A program made the position numbers and the translations under genes. 64,000 nt of DNA from Io17-Chloro-G2 sp965226825 (lineage in GTDB: Bacteria > Chloroflexota > Dehalococcoidia > Lucifugimonadales > UBA3495), in assembly GCA_965226825.1 (NCBI GenBank), contig CBDDED010000003.1, forward strand, positions 1,984,001 through 2,048,000, given 5' to 3'. Each line of letters begins with the position of its first letter. Position 1 is the stretch's first letter. The notes beneath the pieces are model-generated. The model ran no database searches. It saw only the letters and a list, made by a program, of their open reading frames with translations, and was not told the DNA's origin. This document shows positions 44,311-52,043 of the stretch, in pieces.

Positions 44311-44820
44311 TCACCTGTGGGAGATATACTGCACAAGGGATCGCCCGAATTCGATGAGCTGTTCTTTCTCGTCCAAGGTGCGGGCCGCCCAATAGGGTCC
44401 GGACTCGTCCTGTCCGGTGAGGTCGACGAGCATCACAAGCGATGCCCCCCGTGCCCGCGAGAACGATGGAAGAGGGCCATAATGGAACACGATGTCGTTG
44501 ACCGAGCTCAATGGAAAGGTATGCAGTGACCCTGAACTACCATCGAAGTTACCTTCGATGTCCGCGATTCTTCCCTCTCCCATTATCGCAACGTTGCAGT
44601 ACCCAGTGTCCGCGTCGATCCTGACGAAGAGCTCCTGGATTTCCGATACTTTGGCGGTACGTTCGTATAGCTCCCAGTACCCCTGAAACTCGGTGGTGGT
44701 GTTGAGCGCAAATATTTTCGCGATCGCGTCTTTCAAACGTTGTGCCGGGGGTTGACTGGTCACGGCAAAAACTCCTCTATTCGTGCTCGGCATTTTAGGG
44801 ATCCTACGGTATCGGGTCAA
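44311..44820 (-). CDS. Hypothetical protein, first gene of HEPN-like operon
   Basis: 169 residues (145 if the ATG at 44796 is used). Alternating strands and helices: LFVRIDADTGYCNVAIMG, VNDIVFHYGPLP, LVMLVDLTGQDESGPYWAARTLDEKEQLIEFGRSLVQYI. No transmembrane segment, no known domain. Its 5' end overlaps the IS3 fragment at 44804, so the promoter may have been changed by that insertion. Confidence 0.6.
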   Translation of the reverse strand: MTRYRRIPKMPSTNRGVFAVTSQPPAQRLKDAIAKIFALNTTTEFQGYWELYERTAKVSEIQELFVRIDADTGYCNVAIMGEGRIADIEGNFDGSSGSLHTFPLSSVNDIVFHYGPLPSFSRARGASLVMLVDLTGQDESGPYWAARTLDEKEQLIEFGRSLVQYISHR

Positions 44821-45268
44821 TTCGCCAGCCGAGATGATCTGGGGGGCTCCGCCGTCTCCCCTCGGGGCGTTGATGTGCTGTAAGAACGCTGATGTTGCAC
44901 AGCCGCAAGCCCGAAACCCGGCTCCAGACCCTCCCTATCCATCCCCGTCCTAGACCCTGGGCCGGGCATTCCGCCGCGCTGTGGGTGCTTCTACTTCGTG
45001 CCTGCTCGTCCGCCCGGATCTGGCTATTCTGGGGTGATTTCCGCTCCGGCACCGGTGGTTGGTAAACCGAGGAACAGTGCGGCCTGATGTGGTTGTAGGT
45101 CTGCCTGTACTCCTCGGTCAACACCTGCACCTCCAACAGCGTGTAAAACACCTCCCGGCCCAGGAGTTCATCCCTCGGCTTGCCGTTGAAGCTCTCCACG
45201 TATCCGTTCTCCCACGGCGCCCCAGGTTCGATGTACAGGGTCCTGGCACCCACTCCCCCTAGCCACAC
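44804..45268 (-). pseudogene. IS3-family transposase C-terminal fragment
   Basis: LYIEPGAPWENGYVESFNGK, RDELLGREVFYTLLE and YRQTYNHIRPHCSSVYQPP are the end of an OrfB integrase core with the catalytic Glu. The N-terminal helix-turn-helix and the first two Asp are missing upstream, and the frame then runs on into unrelated sequence to 44804. Confidence 0.85.
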
Positions 45269-45441
45269 TCACGCACCGCCAGGCGGTGGATCCGGACCGT
45301 TGTCTGATGTTCTATGATCGCTCGGGGGGCGTCTAACACCGCCATGTGTTTCATCCCGGTCCGGTCTATGGCCTTCACCGCAATCGTCGCCCCTGGCCCT
45401 GGCTCCGGCAGTTCGAAGAGGATCGTCTTCGTGACCAACAT
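45259..45441 (-). CDS. Small hypothetical protein, 60 residues
   Basis: MLVTKTILFELPEPGPGATI... then AIDRTGMKHMAVLDAPRAII. It begins 26 bp after the stop of the gene at 45467 on the same strand, with an AAGTGGAAG stretch before the ATG. Composition is protein-like, family unknown. Its last codons abut the IS3 fragment, so the C-terminus may be altered. Confidence 0.4.
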   Translation of the reverse strand: MLVTKTILFELPEPGPGATIAVKAIDRTGMKHMAVLDAPRAIIEHQTTVRIHRLAVRECG

Positions 45442-45466
45442 CTGCTTCCACTTCTTTTCGTCTATT

Positions 45467-46168
45467 TTACTGTCGTGGGGGTTGGTATCCTTCTGCGTGA
45501 TTGGCAGGCCAGTACCTGATGGACAGGTCTTTGTGCGTCTTGGTCAGACTCCATCGCATCTGATGGTTGCTGACCTCCGTACGGCGTCCAGACATGGCGA
45601 TCAGCCTCCACCGCCAGTCCGCGACCCCTTCGGGCCGGGGCCGCCATTGCTCTCCAGAGGCGATCTTCAGCACGAACGGGTCTGTGTAGAAGGCGTCGTC
45701 TTCAAACGCTACGGGGAACGTGACACTCTTTGCTCGGTCTGCCTCTGAATCCGCTTTGGGTCCCGTCTCCCTGGGGTCTACCCGTGAGAAGTGAACTCCC
45801 ACCTTGTCCCGCCACAGGGATACCTCCGGAATGACGTTCTTCAAGTAGTTACTGGCTTTCTTGGGATCTCCCCCATAGCCGAGCCACCCGACGAGACGGA
45901 CGTAGTTGCACGCCGTCACCGAATACCAATGAAAGAAACACGCTATCAGGTCATGAGGCGCTCCCTTCAACAGAGGAGAGTTGCCGAAGATGTAGACGGG
46001 TTGGTCCTCAGTCAGGGAATTCCGTATTCTCCACTCGATGCCCAAGACCTGGGTGTTCAGGTACTCCAGTCCCATCGCCAGACTCCCAAGGGAACGGAGT
46101 TCGTTGAAGTGCCGCCCCGCCTCGTCGTCGCCAAGTTGAAGACGTTCCATGTGGTCGATAATCATCAC
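45467..46168 (-). CDS. Hypothetical protein, 233 residues
   Basis: Helical first half (MERLQLGDDEAGRHFNELRSLGSL, LIACFFHWYSVTACNYVRLVGWLGYG) with a WRDKVGVHFSRVDPR segment. The second half has FPVAFEDDAFYTDPFVL and ends MRWSLTKTHKDLSIRYWP. It looks like a genuine soluble protein but no family is recognised. Upstream of the 60-residue gene, perhaps one transcript. Confidence 0.65.
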   Translation of the reverse strand: MMIIDHMERLQLGDDEAGRHFNELRSLGSLAMGLEYLNTQVLGIEWRIRNSLTEDQPVYIFGNSPLLKGAPHDLIACFFHWYSVTACNYVRLVGWLGYGGDPKKASNYLKNVIPEVSLWRDKVGVHFSRVDPRETGPKADSEADRAKSVTFPVAFEDDAFYTDPFVLKIASGEQWRPRPEGVADWRWRLIAMSGRRTEVSNHQMRWSLTKTHKDLSIRYWPANHAEGYQPPRQ

Positions 46169-46217
46169 GGTGTCACGTTAGGCAGGCTCATTCATCTGGT
46201 CTCCGTGGGCTGCTGTT

Positions 46218-46736
46218 TCACCTGATCGCCGCGATGATCGGTCTATAACGTCCTTGAGCTTGTAGGCGCCCACGACCGACGCAACCAGCACCGTGAGCCA
46301 CTTCACTGCTCTTGGTTGAAGGTCGTGCTTCATCCCAGATAGTTGCATCAACTCGTATTTGTGCAGGTTTCTTTTCTTGATTTTTGGTAAGAGTGAGGTG
46401 GACCCGGTTTTTTGGACAACTGGTTAAGCGATCGTCCTGCTCATTGACCGACAGGTCCAACACCACAGCCAATGCCACCCCGCTCATCAAGGGTTCTTGG
46501 TGGCCACCCATGATGGTCACCTCTAATTGACGGCAGCCCGTCTTCCCATCCGACGCCAACTTCATGCAAACCAGCGCGGTCCAGATTTGCCAGGATAAAG
46601 CCCCAATTCCCGTTTCGATCCCCCTGGGAGTCATAGGGTGTTTCCTGATGGCTTTGCTCGCCGGTTGCCACAACTCGAAGTCGAGATTGGGGCCGGCATT
46701 CCTCAAATCCTCGTTGCTGGCCTCAATCCGTAACAT
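46218..46736 (-). CDS. Hypothetical protein, possibly decayed
   Basis: 172 residues: LDFELWQPASKAIRKHPMTP, then IGALSWQIWTALVCMKLASDG. The C-terminal third is basic and low in order, and a recombinase-tail-like motif (46391-46420) sits inside the frame, so part of it may be inserted sequence. Confidence is modest. Confidence 0.4.
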   Translation of the reverse strand: MLRIEASNEDLRNAGPNLDFELWQPASKAIRKHPMTPRGIETGIGALSWQIWTALVCMKLASDGKTGCRQLEVTIMGGHQEPLMSGVALAVVLDLSVNEQDDRLTSCPKNRVHLTLTKNQEKKPAQIRVDATIWDEARPSTKSSEVAHGAGCVGRGRLQAQGRYRPIIAAIR

Positions 46737-46768
46737 CCCTACCGCGGTTCCCGCCCCCGGTTCACCTT

Positions 46769-47083
46769 GTGGATGGCCGGAGGTTCCGAGGGGTATATTT
46801 AAATGGCACCACGGACGGGGCTCAGCCCTACTTCTACTTCACAATCAACCCCAGGCTGGCCCGGTTGTCTCTGCTCCTGACCCTCTGGCAGGAGATCCCA
46901 TCGGACCGCTTCCCTGCTCTGGACCGGGAGAAGGATAACTTCTATCCGCGTCCAGGACGCGAAAGAGAGTGCTTGGAGTCTCTCTTTCACCAGGGAATTA
47001 ACCGATGGCCGGGGTCGTCTCCACCCACGTCGCAGAAGGCCCACAAACGCCGGTTTTTGACCCTTACAAGGAGCTTGAAGTGA
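46769..47083 (+). pseudogene. 5'-truncated paralogue of the gene at 53694
   Basis: From GTG 46769 the frame reads VDGRRFRGVYLNGTTDGAQPYFYFTINPRLARLSL and closely parallels residues ~45-120 of the protein at 53694-54068, but the N-terminal ~45 residues are absent. It ends by TGA overlapping the ATG of the next gene (TGATG at 47081-47085), so it could still act as a coupled leader frame. Confidence 0.6.
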
Positions 47084-47316
47084 TGATGGAAAAAGCGGAA
47101 ACTCACGCCCACGCTTGGGGGCAGACTCGGGAAATCCTCTACGGAGACCTATGGACTGACCGGTCCCAGTGCAGGTGCGGGGCGGTCCGTTTGGTCTACC
47201 CTTGGTGCGGCAAGACCAGCGACGAAATCATGCTGCCAGCCAAAACCCCACAAAGGCCGGTTTCTGACTTTAAGGAGCAAACCAATGCCTTGGGAATCAA
47301 GGTTTCAGGTCTGTGA
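47083..47316 (+). CDS. Small cysteine-containing hypothetical protein
   Basis: 77 residues from ATG 47083, with AAGGAG 14 bases upstream. HAHAWGQTREILYGDLW and RSQCRCGAVRLVYPWCGKTSDE suggest a small zinc-ribbon-like fold with three Cys. A frame open back to 47005 exists, but the ribosome site favours 47083. Unknown family. Its 3' end overlaps the next small gene. Confidence 0.5.
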   Translation: MMEKAETHAHAWGQTREILYGDLWTDRSQCRCGAVRLVYPWCGKTSDEIMLPAKTPQRPVSDFKEQTNALGIKVSGL

Positions 47317-47500
47317 TCCAGTGTGCGGATTGGTGGACGTCTACCCATACAAGCGCGAGGCGATGGCCAGGGCAAAGAAGCACGCTATGGAATGCGACTC
47401 CGTGACGGTCTACGACCTGATGGCCAAGCGCGGGGCTGCCAACAATTGGGACGTACGCGGCGGCATGATTGGTTTCAGGCCGTGGCAGACCAGCCCGTAA
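47285..47500 (+). CDS. Small hypothetical protein, 71 residues
   Basis: MPWESRFQVCDPVCGLVDVY... with AAGGAG eight bases before the ATG. Basic middle (YKREAMARAKKHAMECD), two N-terminal Cys, GGMIGFRPW end. The leader before it (CCACAAAGGCCGGTTTCTGA...AAGGAG) repeats the leader of the preceding small gene. No family recognised. Confidence 0.5.
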   Translation: MPWESRFQVCDPVCGLVDVYPYKREAMARAKKHAMECDSVTVYDLMAKRGAANNWDVRGGMIGFRPWQTSP

Positions 47501-48061
47501 AGGCCCGTTTTGGGGCCCTGGGGCGGGATGCCCTCCGTCGATGTCACCGCCAGCGGGGGTGTTCATGACCCGTTATATCTGATAAGGATGATCTGAAGCC
47601 CTTAGTCTTTGGCGGGTCGCTCCCTCCCGGGTCGTCACCGTCAACCCACAGAAGGCGTCGAGCACATGGACTTTACGCCTCTTGTGACTCGGCTTCCGGG
47701 AGGTGTCTTAGCCAAATGGCATATTCGCGCCACTGTGATGGGAATCCCATGTCTTCGTAGGATATCGAGTTGAAGGCCTCTTCCTCTCTCAGATTCAGAA
47801 AGCGCTCTGTCCAGTCGCCATATGGAGTGACAACCTCCATCAGGTGTACGGTTATGACGAGTGCGTTGTAGATTTTCCCTTGGTCCAATCTATTGAAGGC
47901 GTTGGCGGTTTCCCTGGAAGACCCCAGTCGTTTAGGTATTCTGAGTCCTGTGCTGATCCTGCGGTCCCAGAGCCTTTCGTGATGTGCGCAGATGTTGCGA
48001 ATGTTGGTGAGGTGCCGGAGCGTAGAGAGAAGGGTGCGTTCGTCCATTCCGTAGATTTGTG

Positions 48062-49287
48062 CTAGTACTCAGTCATGTTTGGAATCAAAGGGATAGAGGC
48101 GGTGCAGTTTGGTTCGGGCGTCATGGGTATTGAAGCGCCAGTTGATGGTAGCTTGGGCGGTATTGCGCTCCGTAACCAGGGCCTGGACCTCCCGCCCGAG
48201 AGCTTCCTCGTCGGGGAGTCGCTGTCTGAGGCAGAAGCGGGACAGTACGCTGAACTCGATTTCCGCCATATTCAACCAACTCCCGTGCTTGGGGGTGTAG
48301 TGGAACTCCAGCCGTTTGGCAATCCGCCGGGCCTCTGCCGCCGGGAACGCCTCGTACAGCGACGCCATGCGGTGAGTGTTCAAGTTGTCCAGGACGACCC
48401 GGACCACCTCGACCTCCGGATAGGCCTCGTCCACCAGCCATCGCATCTGTTGGGCAAAGTCCTCCATCGTGCGCCGTTGGGTCACCGCCACGTGCCGCCA
48501 CCCGGCCTGCGGCTCACAGGTCAGGAAAAGGTTGCGGACGCCCTCGCGCCGATACTCGTAGTCCTGCCGCAGCGGAATTCCGGGCCGGGGCGGCAGAGAT
48601 GGCCGGGGCTCTGCCAACAACTGGGTGGAGGTCTCGTCAAAGCAGACCACCGGCCTTCGCGGGTCATAGGGTTCCTCGTATAGGTCCAGCACTTCCTCCA
48701 TGTGCGCCACGAACTCCGCGCTCACCTTGGGGATGCACCACTCTTTCTTCTGCCAGGGCTTGAGAGCGTTTTTTTGAGCCGCTGGCGCACCCCTTCGTGG
48801 GACATGGAGGACGCCAACCCCAACTCGACCACCTTGCCAGCCAACAGGCGCAGGGTCCAGTGGTCATGCCCCTCCGGGGCTGGGCTGCAGGCCAGCGCAA
48901 CCAGGTGGGCCTCACCCCGGTCGTCCAACTTTCGGTACCGGTGGGCTTGGGTGCGTTCCCAGAGGGCCCCTTCCAACCCATCCTCGACAAACCGCCGCTT
49001 GATCCGGTACACCGTGCCCGCCACCACATCGAGGGCTTCGGCCACCCGGGGAGCCAGCCAACCGTCGCCGGTCTTGAGCAGAATCCGCGCCCGGATGGTC
49101 ATCCGAGCTGCGCTCTTACCGCCGCGTACCAAGTGTTGGAGATTTTCCCGTTCTTCCGAAGTCAGCCGGACTGGGTATTTTTCCCTGACCATCACCGCCA
49201 CCCCCATCAACACTGTCTGCCCACCAGCATAGCGCGATCGGTCACACCCTCACATCACCATCTAAAACAAGTTTGACTCAGTACTAG
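48062..49287 (-). mobile_element. IS630-family element, copy 2 (complete)
   Basis: Bounded by CTAG at 48062-48065 and 49284-49287. The ends read inward as CTAGTACTCAGTCATGTTTG and CTAGTACTGAGTCAAACTTG. Inserted at TA inside the Abi_2 gene. Confidence 0.9.
48069..49213 (-). CDS. IS630 transposase, made by -1 frameshift
   Basis: The first frame (49213 to 48722) carries the winged helix (WLAPRVAEALDVVAGTVYRIKRRF) and ends a few codons after a seven-A run (minus strand, 48769-48775). Slipping back one base there continues into the DDE frame down to 48069 with VVCFDETST, VVRVVLDNLNTHRMAS and HYTPKHGSWLNMAEIEFS. Copy 1 has the same run at the same codon, so programmed frameshifting, known in this family, is likely. 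AGWRHVAV is intact here, so this copy may be active. Confidence 0.88.
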
Positions 49288-49958
49288 GGATTGTCTGATT
49301 GTCCGGTCGGCTAGGTTTGAATACCATTTCGAGAGTTGTCCGAATGACATTGCTGGCAGCACGTCCCAGATTGTGAGGTCCTGAAAATTGTTGCTGCCTG
49401 GATGGCCGGACTGCCTGTAGGTCCTCTGGAGTTCCTCGAGGTTTGCTTTGTGGTACTTCTGGTTGAACAGCGTTTCTTTCTGGTGAGCGAACTCCCCGTG
49501 CTGGAAACCATAGGCGAGCTGGTACGCCCAGTGTGTCCGGATGGAGATTTCAATGAAGCTGAATGCTTCCAACAGGAGCGAGCGCAGTCTTTGGTCAAAT
49601 AGGTAGCGGGTAACTACTGCGCTGAAAGAGGTGCCATCTTTGAATAATGGCCCTGACCCGGTTCCGGGAGGCAATTCAAACGGTTTCCAGTAGGACCTGA
49701 GCCTGTGGAATCCTATGTGGTTCAGAGTCCGTTTCGCTCGCTCTATGTCTGGGAAGTTCATCCCTTGGGCTGACAGGTATTGTATCTGGTCTACTAGCGA
49801 GATTGGATCTGTCTGCTTCGTCATGCCGGGCGGTCCACATATATCTTGACAAAAAAATGCCCCCCCGTGGTGCGCCGATCTTACGAGAGGCGTGGGGGGT
49901 TCTATCAAAATTAACGGTAGCAGGGGAGTACCTGGCAGTCAACCATATAACAGCATAA

Positions 49959-50128
49959 GAGAAAATTGCGCTACTCATTTGAGTGCGCTGCTAAGAGCCA
50001 CCACATTGGGCATGGCTAGGTGAACTCCACGGGAACAGGGGTGGACCCTGCTATTCTCACCCGCAGCCGAGGTTATTTTTGGGGCGTTTGACCTTTTAAG
50101 GTTGGCTTTGGAGTATCGTAATTTTCTC
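49959..50128. repeat. MITE C, copy 1 (170 bp)
   Basis: Starts GAGAAAATTGCGCTACTC and ends, read inward, GAGAAAATTACGATACTC. Diverged relative of 50989-51153. Confidence 0.65.
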
Positions 50129-50131
50129 GTT

Positions 50132-50914
50132 CTACGTTGAGGGAGACGGGGGCTCGGGTATGAGGATAATTTGGACGTGTTCCCTCTGGAGGTCCGTGTC
50201 CTCCCTTGCACCGATTGCAACCGGAGCGACGGTCCTTGCGGTGGCCTTGGCGAACAGTCTGGCCCGCTCTGCAGCGCGGTCGATGTCGTCCTGCTGAATG
50301 GTGATTGAGACTTCGGCCAAGATGTAATCTGTGGGGCCGTCGGTGGTGAGGATCAGGTCTGCTTTGTCCAGTTCGTCCGTCTCTTCGGCCTCGATGACTC
50401 CTTGCTTTTCTGCTTCGTCGAGGAGCCCAGTGAGAGCCGACTTGTCGCGCTGGGTGGAAAACACGCTGGCGTTTATGCCCAAGCTCCGGCTGAGGAATCT
50501 GTGGACGTATGTTGCGACATGGGATTCGTAGTCCTCACCTATGAGTCTGCTGACGGTCCTGCCCATTCGGGTGACGGTCCCGCCCACTCGGGTGAGGGTC
50601 CCGTCCATTCGGGTGAGGGTCCCGCCCATTTGGGTGAGGGTCTCGTCTATTCGGCTTACGTTTTCCTTGAGGGTCGCGACGTCCGTCTTGATCTCGGCGA
50701 CGTTGGTTTCCAGTCTTTCAAGTCGTTGGTCAACTTTTTCAAACTGCTGGTGTACGAGGTTGAAGTTCTCGTTCGTGGCCTTCACGAAGATGGCAACTTC
50801 GTTGGGCATGTTGGCGAGTTCCTCTCCCACAATCAGGGCCCGGATTGTGTTTCGCCACTCCGGGTGGTCCTGCAGGATCTGCACCAGGTCCGCTATGTCG
50901 TTGATGCTGGTCAT
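50132..50914 (-). CDS. Coiled-coil protein with restriction-endonuclease-like C-terminal domain
   Basis: 260 residues from the ATG at 50914 (a longer frame reaches 50968). Residues 1-45 form a small helical domain (INDIADLVQILQDHPEWRNTIRAL). Residues ~50-140 are a heptad coiled coil ending in tandem 7-residue units (GGTLTRM, DGTLTRV, GGTVTRM) encoded by a 21-bp minisatellite at ~50555-50655. The C-terminal domain has KADLILTTDG ... ILAEVSITIQQDDIDRA, matching the D...E-x-S/K layout of degenerate PD-(D/E)XK folds, then APVAIG. A paralogue is at 60868. It is the only gene inside the 17-bp inverted repeats. Confidence 0.7.
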   Translation of the reverse strand: MTSINDIADLVQILQDHPEWRNTIRALIVGEELANMPNEVAIFVKATNENFNLVHQQFEKVDQRLERLETNVAEIKTDVATLKENVSRIDETLTQMGGTLTRMDGTLTRVGGTVTRMGRTVSRLIGEDYESHVATYVHRFLSRSLGINASVFSTQRDKSALTGLLDEAEKQGVIEAEETDELDKADLILTTDGPTDYILAEVSITIQQDDIDRAAERARLFAKATARTVAPVAIGAREDTDLQREHVQIILIPEPPSPST

Positions 50915-50988
50915 GGTCAATTCTTTGCTCCAGGCCCATATTCTACCCTTGGCGGCGGCGGGCGTCACCAGGACCGCCGCCGGTGTTT

Positions 50989-51153
50989 AGAAAGTTGCGC
51001 TACTCATCTGAGCGCGCTTTTTGGGGGGTTCACGCTGGGTGTGCTAGGTAAATTCCCAGGGTGGGAAGAGGGACTCCGCATTTTTCACCCTGTGCGCCGG
51101 CTGTTGTCAGAGCTGCCCCTTTGAGTTTGTGTTTGAAGTAGCGCAATTTTCTC
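50989..51153. repeat. MITE C, copy 2 (165 bp)
   Basis: Starts AGAAAGTTGCGCTACTC and ends, read inward, GAGAAAATTGCGCTACTTC. Same orientation as copy 1. A half end of the same kind (GCAATTTTCTC) occurs near 53553. Confidence 0.65.
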
Positions 51154-51162
51154 AGCATAAAC

Positions 51163-51188
51163 GGCCCACTTTATCTCCGCCGTTTACA
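51163..51188 (-). repeat. Lone IS21-type end
   Basis: The reverse complement begins TGTAAACGGCGGAGATAAAG, about 23 of 26 identical to the ends at 16775 and 30785. No transposase nearby. Confidence 0.6.
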
Positions 51189-51535
51189 GGGGGGAAGGTC
51201 AATTGGCCCCAGACCTCAACCGATATCTCCTGAACCGATGGTTTCAGCCCGCACATGGGGCCAGCCGTCTTCAGGCCCTCGTCGATGCCTCTTCCTGCAT
51301 CCTGGACTTCCTGCATCCGTGACGTCGCCACTGCACCTCCAACCATGGGACCCGAGGTCATCATGGAGGAGACGCCGTTCCGCCGCTCAGGGGTATGTTT
51401 TGTTGACGGTGCGGGCCACACGTCCGCGTTCATTCGAGTCTCCGGTCGCCTTTGCAGAAGCGGAGCACGCCTGAGGGACAGCAGCACGATATACTGGCTG
51501 GCGGAAAGTCATGCTCAGGTGAGGAGTGCAACACC
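51189..51535. other. Gap without supported gene
   Basis: Only short frames with poor composition; the promoter of the downstream membrane protein is expected here. Confidence 0.35.
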
Positions 51536-52021
51536 GTGCAGTGGTTCGAAGATGGAAAGATACAAATTACCAGGAACTTTGCCATCGGAGCCGCAGCAAT
51601 TACGATTGCCCTGACGCTCTTGGTAATGTTCCTCATAGGGATGTTGGTCGCCGGCGACGGGGACCCCGAGTCCGGCAGTGAATCACGTCTCGGCAACCCG
51701 ACGGAATACTCCACCTGTCTTGTGAGAACTTACAAGTCGTTGGTCCTGGACGCTCAGGACGTCAGATTCACCCCTTGGGAAGAAAACGAGAGCAACCGGT
51801 CGGTCTGGGGCGTCATCAGTTACAGACATTTGAACTATATTGGCGACCACTGCCGGGACCAGGCGCCAACAGATGACAGCACCGATTCCGGCACTTGCAT
51901 TCCCCGGGAACTCCAGAGTTTCTATCAAAGGCATATCCCGGAAGGGGCCGACGACGCTCAACTCCAAGCCATAGCCGCCGAGTATGCCCTGACCGTCTGC
52001 CAGCCATCCGCGGAGAGGTAG
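51536..52021 (+). CDS. Single-pass membrane protein of unknown function
   Basis: 161 residues from GTG 51536, chosen because GAGGAG lies about 10 bases upstream; the frame is open back to 51452. A short cytosolic start is followed by one transmembrane helix (AAAITIALTLLVMFLIGMLV), then an outside domain of ~115 residues with four Cys (CLVRTYKSLV, HCRDQ, GTCIPREL, CQPS) that may form disulfides. Followed after 22 bp by the CAP-domain gene, so probably one operon for exported proteins. Confidence 0.65.
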   Translation: MQWFEDGKIQITRNFAIGAAAITIALTLLVMFLIGMLVAGDGDPESGSESRLGNPTEYSTCLVRTYKSLVLDAQDVRFTPWEENESNRSVWGVISYRHLNYIGDHCRDQAPTDDSTDSGTCIPRELQSFYQRHIPEGADDAQLQAIAAEYALTVCQPSAER

Positions 52022-52043
52022 CGAGATCCAGGAAGACAAACCG

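Larger units (their letters stand above)
47673..49824 (-). pseudogene. Abi_2 (AbiD/AbiF-type) abortive-infection gene split by IS630 copy 2
   Basis: The N-terminal part (49824 to 49288) has the family start TKQTDPISLVDQIQYLSAQGM and LNHIGFHRLRSYWKPFE, FDQRLRSLLLEAFSFIEISIRTHWAY and MSFGQLSKWYSNLADRTIRQSL. The C-terminal part (48061 to 47673) continues AQIYGMDERTLLSTLRHLTN and IRNICAHHERLWDRR, the R-N-x-x-A-H-H signature that ends these proteins. Removing 1226 bp between the CTAG copies joins RQSL to AQIYG in frame, so the insertion was clean and the gene is otherwise intact (~305 residues). Abi_2 proteins block phage growth; this one is off. Confidence 0.88.
49959..51153. mobile_element. Putative transposon-like unit carrying a coiled-coil/nuclease-like gene
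   Basis: The left end GAGAAAATTGCGCTACT (49959-49975) and the inverse of the right end (51137-51153) are identical over 17 bp. AGCATAA flanks it on both sides (49952-49958 and 51154-51160), as expected of a 7-bp target duplication. The interior holds two ~165-170-bp repeats in direct orientation around one gene, and no transposase. Either a non-autonomous composite or a new kind of small mobile unit. Confidence 0.65.

Noticed and set aside
50555..50655. Tandem 21-bp units as a CRISPR array
   Set aside because: The units are contiguous without spacers and encode heptads of a coiled coil in an open frame.
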